Shown piece by piece: positions 1 to 7,035 of a DNA stretch of 30,545 nucleotides (the stretch's first letter is position 1; each line of letters begins with the position of its first letter). The notes below the pieces were generated by a model. The model did no database searches. It was given only the letters and a program-made list of their open reading frames with translations, and was not told the origin of the DNA. Position numbers and translations under genes: made by a program. The stretch is from an uncultured Bacillota bacterium (GTDB lineage: Bacteria; Bacillota_I; Bacilli_A; RFN20; CAG-449): positions 1-30,545 of the forward strand of contig CAJKZK010000008.1 of assembly GCA_905204225.1 (NCBI GenBank), written 5' to 3'.

Positions 1-186
1 AATTTTATTAATAATATTATATCATTTTAATTTTTTTATATGTAAAAAAGCAGTAAAAGAAATATTAATTAAAATTTTTATAAAATAAATTTAATTATTA
101 TATGATAAAAATGTTATAAAAGTCTTTTTGTTTGCTTTTTATGTATAAAAGTATTAATCTAAAGACATAGAAAAGCGAGGATAAAT

Positions 187-1212
187 ATGAAATTATTATC
201 ATTTGTTGTACCTAGTTATAACTCAGAAAAATATTTAAATAAATGTGTTGATTCATTATTAAAAGGTGGAGAAGATGTTGAAATCATTATTGTTAATGAT
301 GGATCTAAAGATAATACAATAAAAATTGCTAGAGAATATGAAGAAAAATATCCTAGTATTATCAAAGTCGTTGATAAAGAAAATGGTGGACATGGTTCAG
401 GAATTAATTCCGGATTAGAAGTGGCTACTGGATTATATTTTAAATGTGTTGATTCAGATGACTGGGTTGATGAAGATGCTTTAAAAGAAGTAATAAAAAC
501 TATAAAAGAACACTTAAAAGAAAATAAATTACCTGATTTGTATTATACAAATTTTGTATTTGAAAGAGTTGATGAAAACACTCAAAAACGATCTGATATT
601 AAAAAGAACTTTCCATTAGGAAAATTCTTTACTTGGAAAGATATTAAACCATTAAAACCATCAGAATATATTTTAATGCATATGATGATTTATAAATTGG
701 ATATCTTAAAAAAATGTCATTTACATTTACTTGAGCATACATTCTATGTTGATAATTTATTTGTTTATCAACCATTAAAATATGTTGAAAGTATGTATTA
801 TATAGATGTCGACTTTTATAGATACTATGTTGGTAGAAGTGATCAATCTGTTACTTTTAAAAATATGGATAAAAATTATAAAGATCAATTAAGAGTAATG
901 GAAGCAATGTCTTTAACATATTCTTATGATGAATTAAAAAAACTTGAAAAAAGACATAGAAACTATATTTTACATGATTTAGTATGTAAGTCTTTCTTAA
1001 CTTTATTTTATGTTACAATTAATAGTAATAAAGAAAAAGATCAAGCATATAAACAATATTTTAAAACATTTAAAGAAAAAAATAAGAAATTATATAATAA
1101 AGTTAGATTTAGAACATTATTTTTATTTCCATTTTTATTGATTAAGCCTTTAAGAAATAAATTAGTAATCTTTGGTTATAAAGCAATTAACAAAAAAACT
1201 GGATGGAATTAG
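187..1212 (+). CDS. GT2 family glycosyltransferase
   Basis: Probable cytoplasmic or membrane-associated inverting sugar transferase (GT-A fold, family 2) acting on a cell-surface glycan such as teichoic acid, capsule or glycolipid. The acceptor and sugar cannot be read from sequence. The 341-aa product opens with the family pattern FVVPSYNSEKYL (6-17), then VNDGS (36-40) and the metal/nucleotide-sugar DxD region VDSDDW (88-93). No transmembrane helix is obvious; the basic, aromatic C-terminus (about 305-341) may touch the membrane. The start is supported by GCGAGG at about 175-180. A TATAAA at 144-149 could be its -10, but no good -35 was found. It stands alone, followed by a hairpin-rich gap. 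Family call is firm; pathway is unknown. Confidence 0.85.
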   Translation: MKLLSFVVPSYNSEKYLNKCVDSLLKGGEDVEIIIVNDGSKDNTIKIAREYEEKYPSIIKVVDKENGGHGSGINSGLEVATGLYFKCVDSDDWVDEDALKEVIKTIKEHLKENKLPDLYYTNFVFERVDENTQKRSDIKKNFPLGKFFTWKDIKPLKPSEYILMHMMIYKLDILKKCHLHLLEHTFYVDNLFVYQPLKYVESMYYIDVDFYRYYVGRSDQSVTFKNMDKNYKDQLRVMEAMSLTYSYDELKKLEKRHRNYILHDLVCKSFLTLFYVTINSNKEKDQAYKQYFKTFKEKNKKLYNKVRFRTLFLFPFLLIKPLRNKLVIFGYKAINKKTGWN

Positions 1213-1288
1213 TTTGATTTTACAAATAATTATATGTTAACCATATTATAACAATAATCGACATAAATTAAGATTATTATTAGAATGT

Positions 1289-1343
1289 AATAGATTTAAG
1301 ATTATCAATCATACCCCCATATTCTCAATCTCTTAAATCTATT
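1289..1343 (+). ncRNA. Candidate structured RNA: hairpin with C-rich loop
   Basis: A perfect 13-bp inverted repeat (arms 1289-1301 and 1331-1343) encloses a 29-nt loop carrying CCCCC (1313-1317 area), conspicuous in DNA this AT-rich. The copies of TCAATC at 1305-1310 and 1325-1330 bracket the C-run. A terminator-like hairpin follows 2 nt later. It could be a small RNA with an accessible C-rich loop, a processed 3' end of the glycosyltransferase mRNA, or chance. The upstream promoter candidate (TTTACA 1219-1224, CATATT 1242-1247) is weak. Confidence 0.3.
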
Positions 1344-1345
1344 TT

Positions 1346-1380
1346 AATAACTTAGATAAATAAATGTCTAAGTTATTTTA
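1346..1380 (+). terminator. Hairpin terminator, weak U-tract
   Basis: Arms 1346-1356 (AATAACTTAGA) and 1367-1377 (TCTAAGTTATT) pair perfectly over 11 bp with a 10-nt loop and are followed by an interrupted T-run. It probably ends the glycosyltransferase transcript or the small RNA proposed just upstream. The low GC content of the stem makes its strength uncertain. Confidence 0.5.
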
Positions 1381-1398
1381 TTTAGGGAAAATATATTG

Positions 1399-1404
1399 TA
1401 ATAT
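1399..1404 (+). promoter_or_regulatory. Possible -10 element placing transcription start at the ATG of the phosphodiesterase gene
   Basis: TAATAT lies six bases before ATG 1411, and no Shine-Dalgarno sequence is present. The implied +1 is the A of the start codon, i.e. a leaderless mRNA. The -35 region is poor, and such hexamers are common in AT-rich DNA. Confidence 0.3.
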
Positions 1405-1410
1405 ATAGTT

Positions 1411-1956
1411 ATGAAGTACTTAATTATTAGTGATATCCATGGTAGCTTTAAAGCAATTAAAAATATTGAAAAGATTATTGAAAATAATCAGATTGATAAA
1501 ATTATTTGCTTAGGTGATGTTCTTTATCATGGACCAAGAAATGAATTACCTGAAGAATATTGCCCAAAAAAATGTATTGAAGTTCTAAAAAAATATCTTT
1601 CAAAGATAATTTTTATTAAAGGAAATTGTGATGCTGAAGTTGATTCAATGGTTTTAGACAATGCTAAATTTTATAAAATTAAAAAGATAAAATTTGCTAA
1701 TAAAATTATTTATTTAACTCATGGACATCATTTATCTAGATTTACACCAAATCCAAAATTAGAAAAAGGATCTATTGTTTTATATGGTCATTATCATGTT
1801 TTTAATATAACTAATATTGATGATGTAACATATATAAATATTGGTTCAACATCAATTCCAAAAGATAATTATTATCAATATGCTATAATGGATGAAAAAG
1901 GAATACATGTTCATTCTTTGTTAGATAATAAGTTGATTGGAGAATATCTTTTTTAA
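1411..1956 (+). CDS. YfcE/MJ0936-family metallophosphodiesterase
   Basis: Small cytoplasmic calcineurin-like phosphoesterase of the YfcE/MJ0936 family, enzymes that hydrolyse phosphodiesters with a two-metal centre; the natural substrate is generally unclear. The 181-aa protein has every metal motif in order: D8 and H10 in SDIHGS, D36 in LGDVLYHGPR, N72 in GNCD, H104 in THGHH, and H127/H129 in GHYH. Length fits the single-domain family. No ribosome site precedes the ATG, while a -10-like hexamer ends six bases upstream. It appears to be first in a two-gene unit with the 100-aa gene that starts 11 nt after its stop. Confident in family, not in substrate. Confidence 0.85.
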   Translation: MKYLIISDIHGSFKAIKNIEKIIENNQIDKIICLGDVLYHGPRNELPEEYCPKKCIEVLKKYLSKIIFIKGNCDAEVDSMVLDNAKFYKIKKIKFANKIIYLTHGHHLSRFTPNPKLEKGSIVLYGHYHVFNITNIDDVTYINIGSTSIPKDNYYQYAIMDEKGIHVHSLLDNKLIGEYLF

Positions 1957-1961
1957 GGAGG
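1955..1961 (+). promoter_or_regulatory. Ribosome binding site fixing the start at 1967
   Basis: AAGGAGG overlaps the preceding stop codon and sits five bases before ATG 1967. This rules out the upstream in-frame ATG at 1937, which lies inside the phosphodiesterase gene. Confidence 0.85.
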
Positions 1962-1966
1962 AAATT

Positions 1967-2269
1967 ATGTGGAAACAAATTGAAACATCAAGAAACAATA
2001 TCTTACTTTATCTTAATTATGAAGATTTTGCGACAATAGAAGTTGAAAAGAAAACAAATAATAAAGGTGTTACATTTTATGAAATTAATTTTCATCTTGA
2101 AGATGTTACAGATCAAAGTGTAGTTTGTTATAAATTAGAAGATGTAAAAATTGTTTTAGAAAAAGCAAAAGACGAAATCGAAGAATTTTATTTGGATAAA
2201 GATGATTATTCTGATGAAGAAATATATTCTTGGCTTGATGACTTTGTTGAATTAATTAATGAATTTTAA
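1967..2269 (+). CDS. Hypothetical acidic protein, 100 aa
   Basis: I do not recognise this family. The 100-aa product is strongly acidic, especially the C-terminal half (DEIEEFYLDKDDYSDEE region, then a helical DDFVELINEF end). It has no signal peptide, membrane segment or cysteine cluster (one Cys only). The N-terminal half alternates hydrophobic and charged residues like a small beta-sheet domain. Its AAGGAGG site begins inside the stop of the phosphodiesterase gene, so the two are probably co-transcribed. It is likely a small soluble cytoplasmic protein; no function can be proposed. Confidence 0.7.
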   Translation: MWKQIETSRNNILLYLNYEDFATIEVEKKTNNKGVTFYEINFHLEDVTDQSVVCYKLEDVKIVLEKAKDEIEEFYLDKDDYSDEEIYSWLDDFVELINEF

Positions 2270-2298
2270 CATAACTATTGCAAAGATAAGTGGTATTT

Positions 2299-2328
2299 TT
2301 GCTATTCTATAAATGGTAAAAATATGAT
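2299..2328 (+). promoter_or_regulatory. Putative sigma-A promoter of mgsA
   Basis: TTGCTA (2299-2304), 18-nt spacer, TATGAT (2323-2328), ending 31 nt before the mgsA start and upstream of its AAGGAG site (2347-2352). Confidence 0.45.
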
Positions 2329-2359
2329 ATTATGTTTGTATATTTCAAGGAGAAAATAA

Positions 2360-2737
2360 ATGAAAATAGCTTTAATTGCCCATGATAAGAAGAAAAATGA
2401 TATGATTAATTTAGCAACAAAATATAAAGATGTTTTAGCTAAACATGACTTATTTGCTACAGGCACTACAGGAACTTTAGTAATGGGTGAAACTGGTTTA
2501 AAAATAACAAGAATGAAATCTGGGCCACTTGGTGGTGATCAACAAATTGGTTCTATGATTGCTAATGCTGAATTAGATTTAGTTATATTTTTACGTGATC
2601 CATTAACTGCTCAACCACATGAACCAGATGTATCTGCATTATTAAGATTATGTGACGTTATTAATATACCTTTAGCAACAAATATGAAAAGTGCAGAAAT
2701 TATGTTAAGAGCTTTGGCTAATAATGAAATTTATTAA
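2360..2737 (+). CDS. mgsA: Methylglyoxal synthase
   Basis: Converts dihydroxyacetone phosphate to methylglyoxal plus phosphate, a cytoplasmic bypass of lower glycolysis that relieves sugar-phosphate build-up. The 125-aa length matches the compact form of the family. Visible motifs are IAHDKKK with H8, the phosphate-binding ATGTTGTL (33-40), SGPLGGDQQIG with D60 (equivalent to catalytic Asp71 of the E. coli enzyme), and FLRDPLTAQPHEPDV with H87 and D90 (equivalent to His98/Asp101). The start is supported by AAGGAG at 2347-2352. It seems monocistronic, with its own promoter candidate and a strong terminator straight after. In many Firmicutes the gene sits in other operons, so the isolated position is unremarkable. 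Confidence 0.95.
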   Translation: MKIALIAHDKKKNDMINLATKYKDVLAKHDLFATGTTGTLVMGETGLKITRMKSGPLGGDQQIGSMIANAELDLVIFLRDPLTAQPHEPDVSALLRLCDVINIPLATNMKSAEIMLRALANNEIY

Positions 2738-2766
2738 AAAAAAACTACAATTTTGTAGTTTTTTTG
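2738..2766. terminator. Bidirectional intrinsic terminator between mgsA and the convergent dehydratase gene
   Basis: ACTACA (2744-2749) pairs with TGTAGT (2754-2759). The A-run to the left and T-run to the right extend the pairing and give a U-tract in both directions. It serves mgsA on + and the gene ending at 2780 on -. Confidence 0.8.
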
Positions 2767-2779
2767 TTGTTGAATAATT

Positions 2780-4012
2780 TTATTCATTATTTTCTTTAGC
2801 TTGGGCTAACATTAATTTAATTCTATTTTCTTGGTTAACTTTGGTTGCACCTGGATCATAATCAATTGCTACAATATTAGCGTTAGGATAATGCTTTTTG
2901 ATAACTCTTTGCATACCTTTAGAAACTATATGATTTGGTAAACAACCGAATGGTTGACATGAAACAATATTGTTACAACCACTTTCAACAAGCATTGCCA
3001 TTTCAGCAGGAATTAACCATCCTTCTCCCATAACAACGCCTTCACTTATATATTTATTAGCAGCTTTTTTTAATTCTTCAAAATCATGAAAAGGCTCAAA
3101 TGATGTATATTTTTTTACTACGTGGTTAACTTTTCTTTGCATTGAATACATTAATTTATATCCTATTTTATACAAAAAAGCTAAAGGATTTTTATTTTTA
3201 TATTTTTTATGATTCCAAATAGTTGCATCTGCTGAATACATTACAAAATCCATTAAGGATGGAACTAATACTTCACAATCTTCATTATGTAAAAAATCTT
3301 CTAAATGGTTATTAGCTAGTGGAGAATATTTTACATAAATTTCACCTACAATACCTACTTTAATTTTATTTGTTTTCTTAACTGGTATTTTACTAAAATC
3401 AAGTGCAATTTCTTTAGAATATTTATATAAATGATAATATTTATTTTTTAATAATATATCTTTTAATCTTAAAATCCATTTATTTAATACTTCTTTGGCT
3501 TCACCTTTATTTACTTCATACGGTAAAACTTGATTATATAATGACATTAAAACATCACCATAGAAAACAGAAAGCATCATATTAAGCATATCTATTTTAG
3601 TTAATTTAAATCCTGAAGTTGAATCTTTTTCTAAACCAGAAAAATTTAAAGAAATAACAGGAATATTTGGATAAACATTAGATATAGCTTTTCTTATTAA
3701 ATTAATATAATTTGAAGCTCTACAACCTCCACCTGTTTGAGTCATAATAAAAGCAACTTTATTTGGATCATATTTACCACTTTTCATTGCATCAATAAAT
3801 TGGCCTACTACTAATAAAGCTGGATAACATGCATCATTATGAACATTTTTAAGTCCTTCATCTACTACTTTTCGAGATGAATTTCTTAAACATTCAATTT
3901 TATATCCACTTTTTTCTAAAACATTTTTAAATAATTCTATATGAATTGGAAGCATATCTGGAACAAGAATTGTATGAGTGTATTTCATTTCTTTAGTAAA
4001 TTTTGGATACAT
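2780..4012 (-). CDS. 2-hydroxyacyl-CoA dehydratase-like protein (C-terminal part of the DUF2229 activase family)
   Basis: The 410-aa product resembles the last third of the ~1400-aa 'acyl-CoA dehydratase activase-related' proteins of Firmicutes. Their C-terminal part is related to the HgdB/D-component of 2-hydroxyacyl-CoA dehydratases. Cysteine motifs that could bind an iron-sulfur cluster are NDACYPALLVVGQF, TGGGCRASNY and SCQPFGCLPNHI near the C-terminus. The chosen start has AAGGAG (4020-4025) 7 nt upstream; an in-frame ATG at 4033 lies before that site and is less likely. It overlaps the end of the 983-aa activase gene by 20 nt in another frame, so both products are probably made together and form one complex. 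Deleting one A from the A7 tract at 4024-4030 would fuse the frames. True substrate unknown. Confidence 0.75.
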   Translation of the reverse strand: MYPKFTKEMKYTHTILVPDMLPIHIELFKNVLEKSGYKIECLRNSSRKVVDEGLKNVHNDACYPALLVVGQFIDAMKSGKYDPNKVAFIMTQTGGGCRASNYINLIRKAISNVYPNIPVISLNFSGLEKDSTSGFKLTKIDMLNMMLSVFYGDVLMSLYNQVLPYEVNKGEAKEVLNKWILRLKDILLKNKYYHLYKYSKEIALDFSKIPVKKTNKIKVGIVGEIYVKYSPLANNHLEDFLHNEDCEVLVPSLMDFVMYSADATIWNHKKYKNKNPLAFLYKIGYKLMYSMQRKVNHVVKKYTSFEPFHDFEELKKAANKYISEGVVMGEGWLIPAEMAMLVESGCNNIVSCQPFGCLPNHIVSKGMQRVIKKHYPNANIVAIDYDPGATKVNQENRIKLMLAQAKENNE

Positions 4013-6944
4013 TTTCTTTCTCCTTTTTTTCATCCATTGCGGCTAATAAACTTCTTATTCTTATTTTTAAAGCCCCTAAATTATTTATTTCATCTATTTT
4101 TAATTGAGTATATAATTTATCATGATTTTCTAAAAATGATCTTAATTCATCAGTAGTAATTGCATCAATTCCACATCCAAAAGAAACTAATTGAATCATT
4201 TGCATATTTTTATGTTTAATAACATAATTAGCAGCTTTATATAACCTAGAATGATATGTCCATTGATTAAGAATACCTAGGGAAGGAGTATGATCTAACA
4301 TGCTAATAAAATCTTCACTTAAGACACATATACCTAATGAAGAAATGTATCTAGCTATACCATGATTTATTTCTGGATCTATATGATACACTCTACCTGC
4401 TAAAACTATAATATTTTGATTATTTTTTATTGCGTTATTTAGATAATGTTGACCAGTTTCTTTGATTTTTAAATGATAATTATTTAATTCTTGATATCCT
4501 TTTTCTACAGCATTAGCAATATCTTTTTTTGATATATGATAAGGTTTTAAGTTTTCAAATATTTCATGAATTACTTGTTTTTTATTATTTAAATCTAAAT
4601 ATGGAGAAATAAAGTTTTTATTATTTAAATCTTCATTATTAGCTTTTAAAGTTTCTGGATAATACGCAACAACTGGACAATTGTAATGATTATCAGATTC
4701 TCCTTCATCAAGGTTATATGTTTCACATGGATAAAAAATGAAATCGACTTTTTTATTTAATAAATTAATAATATGTCCATGAATTAATTTAGCTGGATAA
4801 CAAACAGTATCTGAAGCAATTGTATGTTGGCCATTAAAATAAGTATTTCTAGTAGAAATATCTGAAACAACAACTTCAAAACCTAATTCGTTAAATATTG
4901 TAGCAAAAAGAGGTAATTGTTCATAAAAATTTAGTCCTAAAGGTAAACCTACTTTAGCTATTTTTTTATTATTTGTTAATTTAGAATAGGTAGATAATAA
5001 TTTTAATTTATAATCATATAAAGAGTCGCTATTAATATTTGAAGAATTAATTGTGACTTTGTCACATCTATTCCCAGAAATATAATGTCTACCTCCATTA
5101 AAATTAATAATATTTAAATTACAATGAGCAGTGCACATATTACATATTGAATTAACTGATTTATATGAGAAATTATTTAAAGAGTCATAATTAATTAAAG
5201 TGTTTTCTTTTATATGTTCACTAGCATATATAGCGGCTCCAAAGGCACCCATTAATTCACTAATTTCTGGTCTAATAACATTATGATGTAATTCTCTTTC
5301 AAAACTTCTTAATACTGCATCATTTAAAAATGTTCCACCTTGAGCAACGATATTTTGACCTAATTCGTTTGTATCTTTGATTCTAATAACTTTATATATT
5401 GCGTTTTTAATGATTGATTGAGATAGACCTGCTGAAATATCTTCAACACTTGCACCATCTTTTTGAGCTTGTTTAACAGAAGAATTCATAAATACAGTAC
5501 ATCTAGAACCTAAATCAACAGGGTGTTTACTAAATAAACCGAGTTTGGCAAAATCTTTAATAGAATAACCTAATGCTTCTGCAAATGCTTGAATAAAAGA
5601 GCCACATCCTGATGAACATGCTTCATTTAAAATAATAGAATCAATAGCTTTATTTTTTATTTTAAAGCACTTAATATCTTGCCCTCCAATATCAATAATA
5701 AAATCAACGTTAGGACAAAAATAACTAGCAGCTTTGTAATGGGCAATAGTTTCAACTATTCCATTTTCTACACCTAAACCTGCTTTGATTAATTCTTCAC
5801 CATATCCAGTAACTGCACTTGAAATAATTTTTAATTCTTTATTTGCTAAAGAATATATTTCTTTTAATTGCTCAACAACTATATCTAAAGGCTTACCTTT
5901 ATTTGAAACATAATGACTATATAATATTTCATATTTATCACTTAATAAAACTAATTTAGTAGTGGTTGAACCAGCATCTATACCTAAATAAGCAATTCCT
6001 TTATATGTTTTAATATCAGAATATTTTGCGTTTTGTAAATGATGCCTATTTTTAAATTCAATATATTCTTTTTCATTATTAAATAATGGCTCTGTTGTAA
6101 TAATATTTCCACTCATAGAAATATTTTCTATTTTATTAATTATTTCATTTAAAGAAGTAATCTTTTCGTTTTTAGAATATAAAGCTGCACCTAAAGCAAT
6201 AAAAATTGGTCCATTAGAAGGGAAAATAGCATGATTATTATCTAATTTTAAAGTTTTAATAAATGCATTTTGTAATGATTTAATAAATGATAGAGGACCA
6301 CCTAGAAATAACACAGTTCCTTTAATTTTTCTACCTTGTGCTAAACCTGCTACAGTTTGATCAACTACTGCTTGAAAAATAGAAGCAGCAATATCTTCTT
6401 TATTAGCTCCTTGATTAATTAAAGGTTGTATATCTGATTTAGCGAATACTCCACATCTAGAAGCAATTGGATAAACTTTTTGAGCTTTAGACGCTAATGA
6501 ATCCAATTCGTTTACACTGACACCTAATAAAGTTGCCATTTGATCGATGAAAGCTCCTGTCCCACCAGCACACGAACCATTCATTCTTTCTTCAACACCA
6601 TTTGTTAAGAAAATAATTTTAGCATCTTCGCCACCTAATTCTACTACAACATCTGTTGATGGATAATATTCTTTTACTGCTATAAAAGAAGAATGGACTT
6701 CTTGTACAAATCCAATATTGGCTTTGTTAGACAATCCTAAGCCGGCAGAACCAGTTATAGAAACTTTACATTTAAAGTCATTAAATTGATCTTTGATTTT
6801 TTTTAATTCTGATAAAACAGTTTCTTTAACTCGAGAAAAATGCCTAATATAATTTGAATATAGAATGTTTTTATTAATGTCTAAAATGACTATTTTTACT
6901 GTTGTTGAACCAACATCAATACCAACATTTAATATCTTTTCCAT
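3993..6944 (-). CDS. Tandem acyl-CoA dehydratase activase with DUF2229 region
   Basis: The 983-aa protein has two BcrA/BadF/BadG/HsdB-type ASKHA ATPase domains. The first (3-257) has GIDVGSTT, GGEDAK, C125 in NGSCAGGTG and C164 in ASRCGVF. The second (318-575) has GIDAGSTTTK, GGQDIK, C443/C447 in EACSSGCGSF and C482 in GSRCTVF. In characterised activators such cysteines hold a [4Fe-4S] cluster that injects an electron into a 2-hydroxyacyl-CoA dehydratase at the cost of ATP. Next come C601, C604, C608 and C627, a likely further metal site, then a DUF2229-like region (about 660-860) and an HgdB-like end containing SFGCG (C924). GGAG lies 7 nt before the start. Its partner is the overlapping downstream gene. 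No conventional dehydratase subunits, CoA-transferase or ligase genes are near, so the target is unclear. Confidence 0.85.
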   Translation of the reverse strand: MEKILNVGIDVGSTTVKIVILDINKNILYSNYIRHFSRVKETVLSELKKIKDQFNDFKCKVSITGSAGLGLSNKANIGFVQEVHSSFIAVKEYYPSTDVVVELGGEDAKIIFLTNGVEERMNGSCAGGTGAFIDQMATLLGVSVNELDSLASKAQKVYPIASRCGVFAKSDIQPLINQGANKEDIAASIFQAVVDQTVAGLAQGRKIKGTVLFLGGPLSFIKSLQNAFIKTLKLDNNHAIFPSNGPIFIALGAALYSKNEKITSLNEIINKIENISMSGNIITTEPLFNNEKEYIEFKNRHHLQNAKYSDIKTYKGIAYLGIDAGSTTTKLVLLSDKYEILYSHYVSNKGKPLDIVVEQLKEIYSLANKELKIISSAVTGYGEELIKAGLGVENGIVETIAHYKAASYFCPNVDFIIDIGGQDIKCFKIKNKAIDSIILNEACSSGCGSFIQAFAEALGYSIKDFAKLGLFSKHPVDLGSRCTVFMNSSVKQAQKDGASVEDISAGLSQSIIKNAIYKVIRIKDTNELGQNIVAQGGTFLNDAVLRSFERELHHNVIRPEISELMGAFGAAIYASEHIKENTLINYDSLNNFSYKSVNSICNMCTAHCNLNIINFNGGRHYISGNRCDKVTINSSNINSDSLYDYKLKLLSTYSKLTNNKKIAKVGLPLGLNFYEQLPLFATIFNELGFEVVVSDISTRNTYFNGQHTIASDTVCYPAKLIHGHIINLLNKKVDFIFYPCETYNLDEGESDNHYNCPVVAYYPETLKANNEDLNNKNFISPYLDLNNKKQVIHEIFENLKPYHISKKDIANAVEKGYQELNNYHLKIKETGQHYLNNAIKNNQNIIVLAGRVYHIDPEINHGIARYISSLGICVLSEDFISMLDHTPSLGILNQWTYHSRLYKAANYVIKHKNMQMIQLVSFGCGIDAITTDELRSFLENHDKLYTQLKIDEINNLGALKIRIRSLLAAMDEKKEKENVSKIY
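4020..4025 (-). promoter_or_regulatory. Ribosome binding site fixing the start at 4012
   Basis: AAGGAG on the minus strand, 7 nt before ATG 4012, inside the 3' end of the upstream activase gene and directly after its A7 tract. Confidence 0.75.
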
Positions 6945-6967
6945 TTACTTACTCCGAATTCTAATTA

Positions 6968-6996
6968 ATTATAAAAAATTTAATAAAAAAAAACAA
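6968..6996 (-). promoter_or_regulatory. Putative promoter of the activase pair, embedded in the antiporter terminator
   Basis: On the minus strand TTGTTT (6996-6991), 17-nt spacer, TATAAT (6973-6968), with +1 near 6961 and the ribosome site at 6955-6952. The -35 lies in the downstream arm of the terminator hairpin of the preceding antiporter gene. Confidence 0.55.
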
Positions 6997-7014
6997 CTCA
7001 ATTAAGAGTTGTTT
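6983..7014 (-). terminator. Intrinsic terminator of the antiporter gene
   Basis: On the minus strand, arms 7014-7006 and 6999-6991 (AAACAACTC / GAGTTGTTT) form a 9-bp stem with a 6-nt loop followed by a long T-run (6990-6984). It lies 22 nt after the antiporter stop. Confidence 0.85.
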
Positions 7015-7035
7015 AATTCTTAGTTATTGCACTAA

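Noticed and set aside
1937..1966. Earlier start for the 100-aa acidic protein
   Set aside because: That ATG lies inside the preceding gene and upstream of the AAGGAGG site, which serves ATG 1967.
4023..4029. A AAA AAG slippery heptamer in the activase frame as a programmed -1 frameshift site
   Set aside because: It is in the correct phase for -1 slippage, but -1 leads into the third frame, not that of the 410-aa gene, which lies at +1. A programmed -1 fusion is therefore excluded; only a one-base indel or +1 shift would fuse them.
3941..4156. Plus-strand open frame of 71 codons
   Set aside because: Lies antisense over the overlap of two well-supported minus-strand genes, has no ribosome site, and its translation is low-complexity hydrophobic sequence typical of AT-rich antisense.
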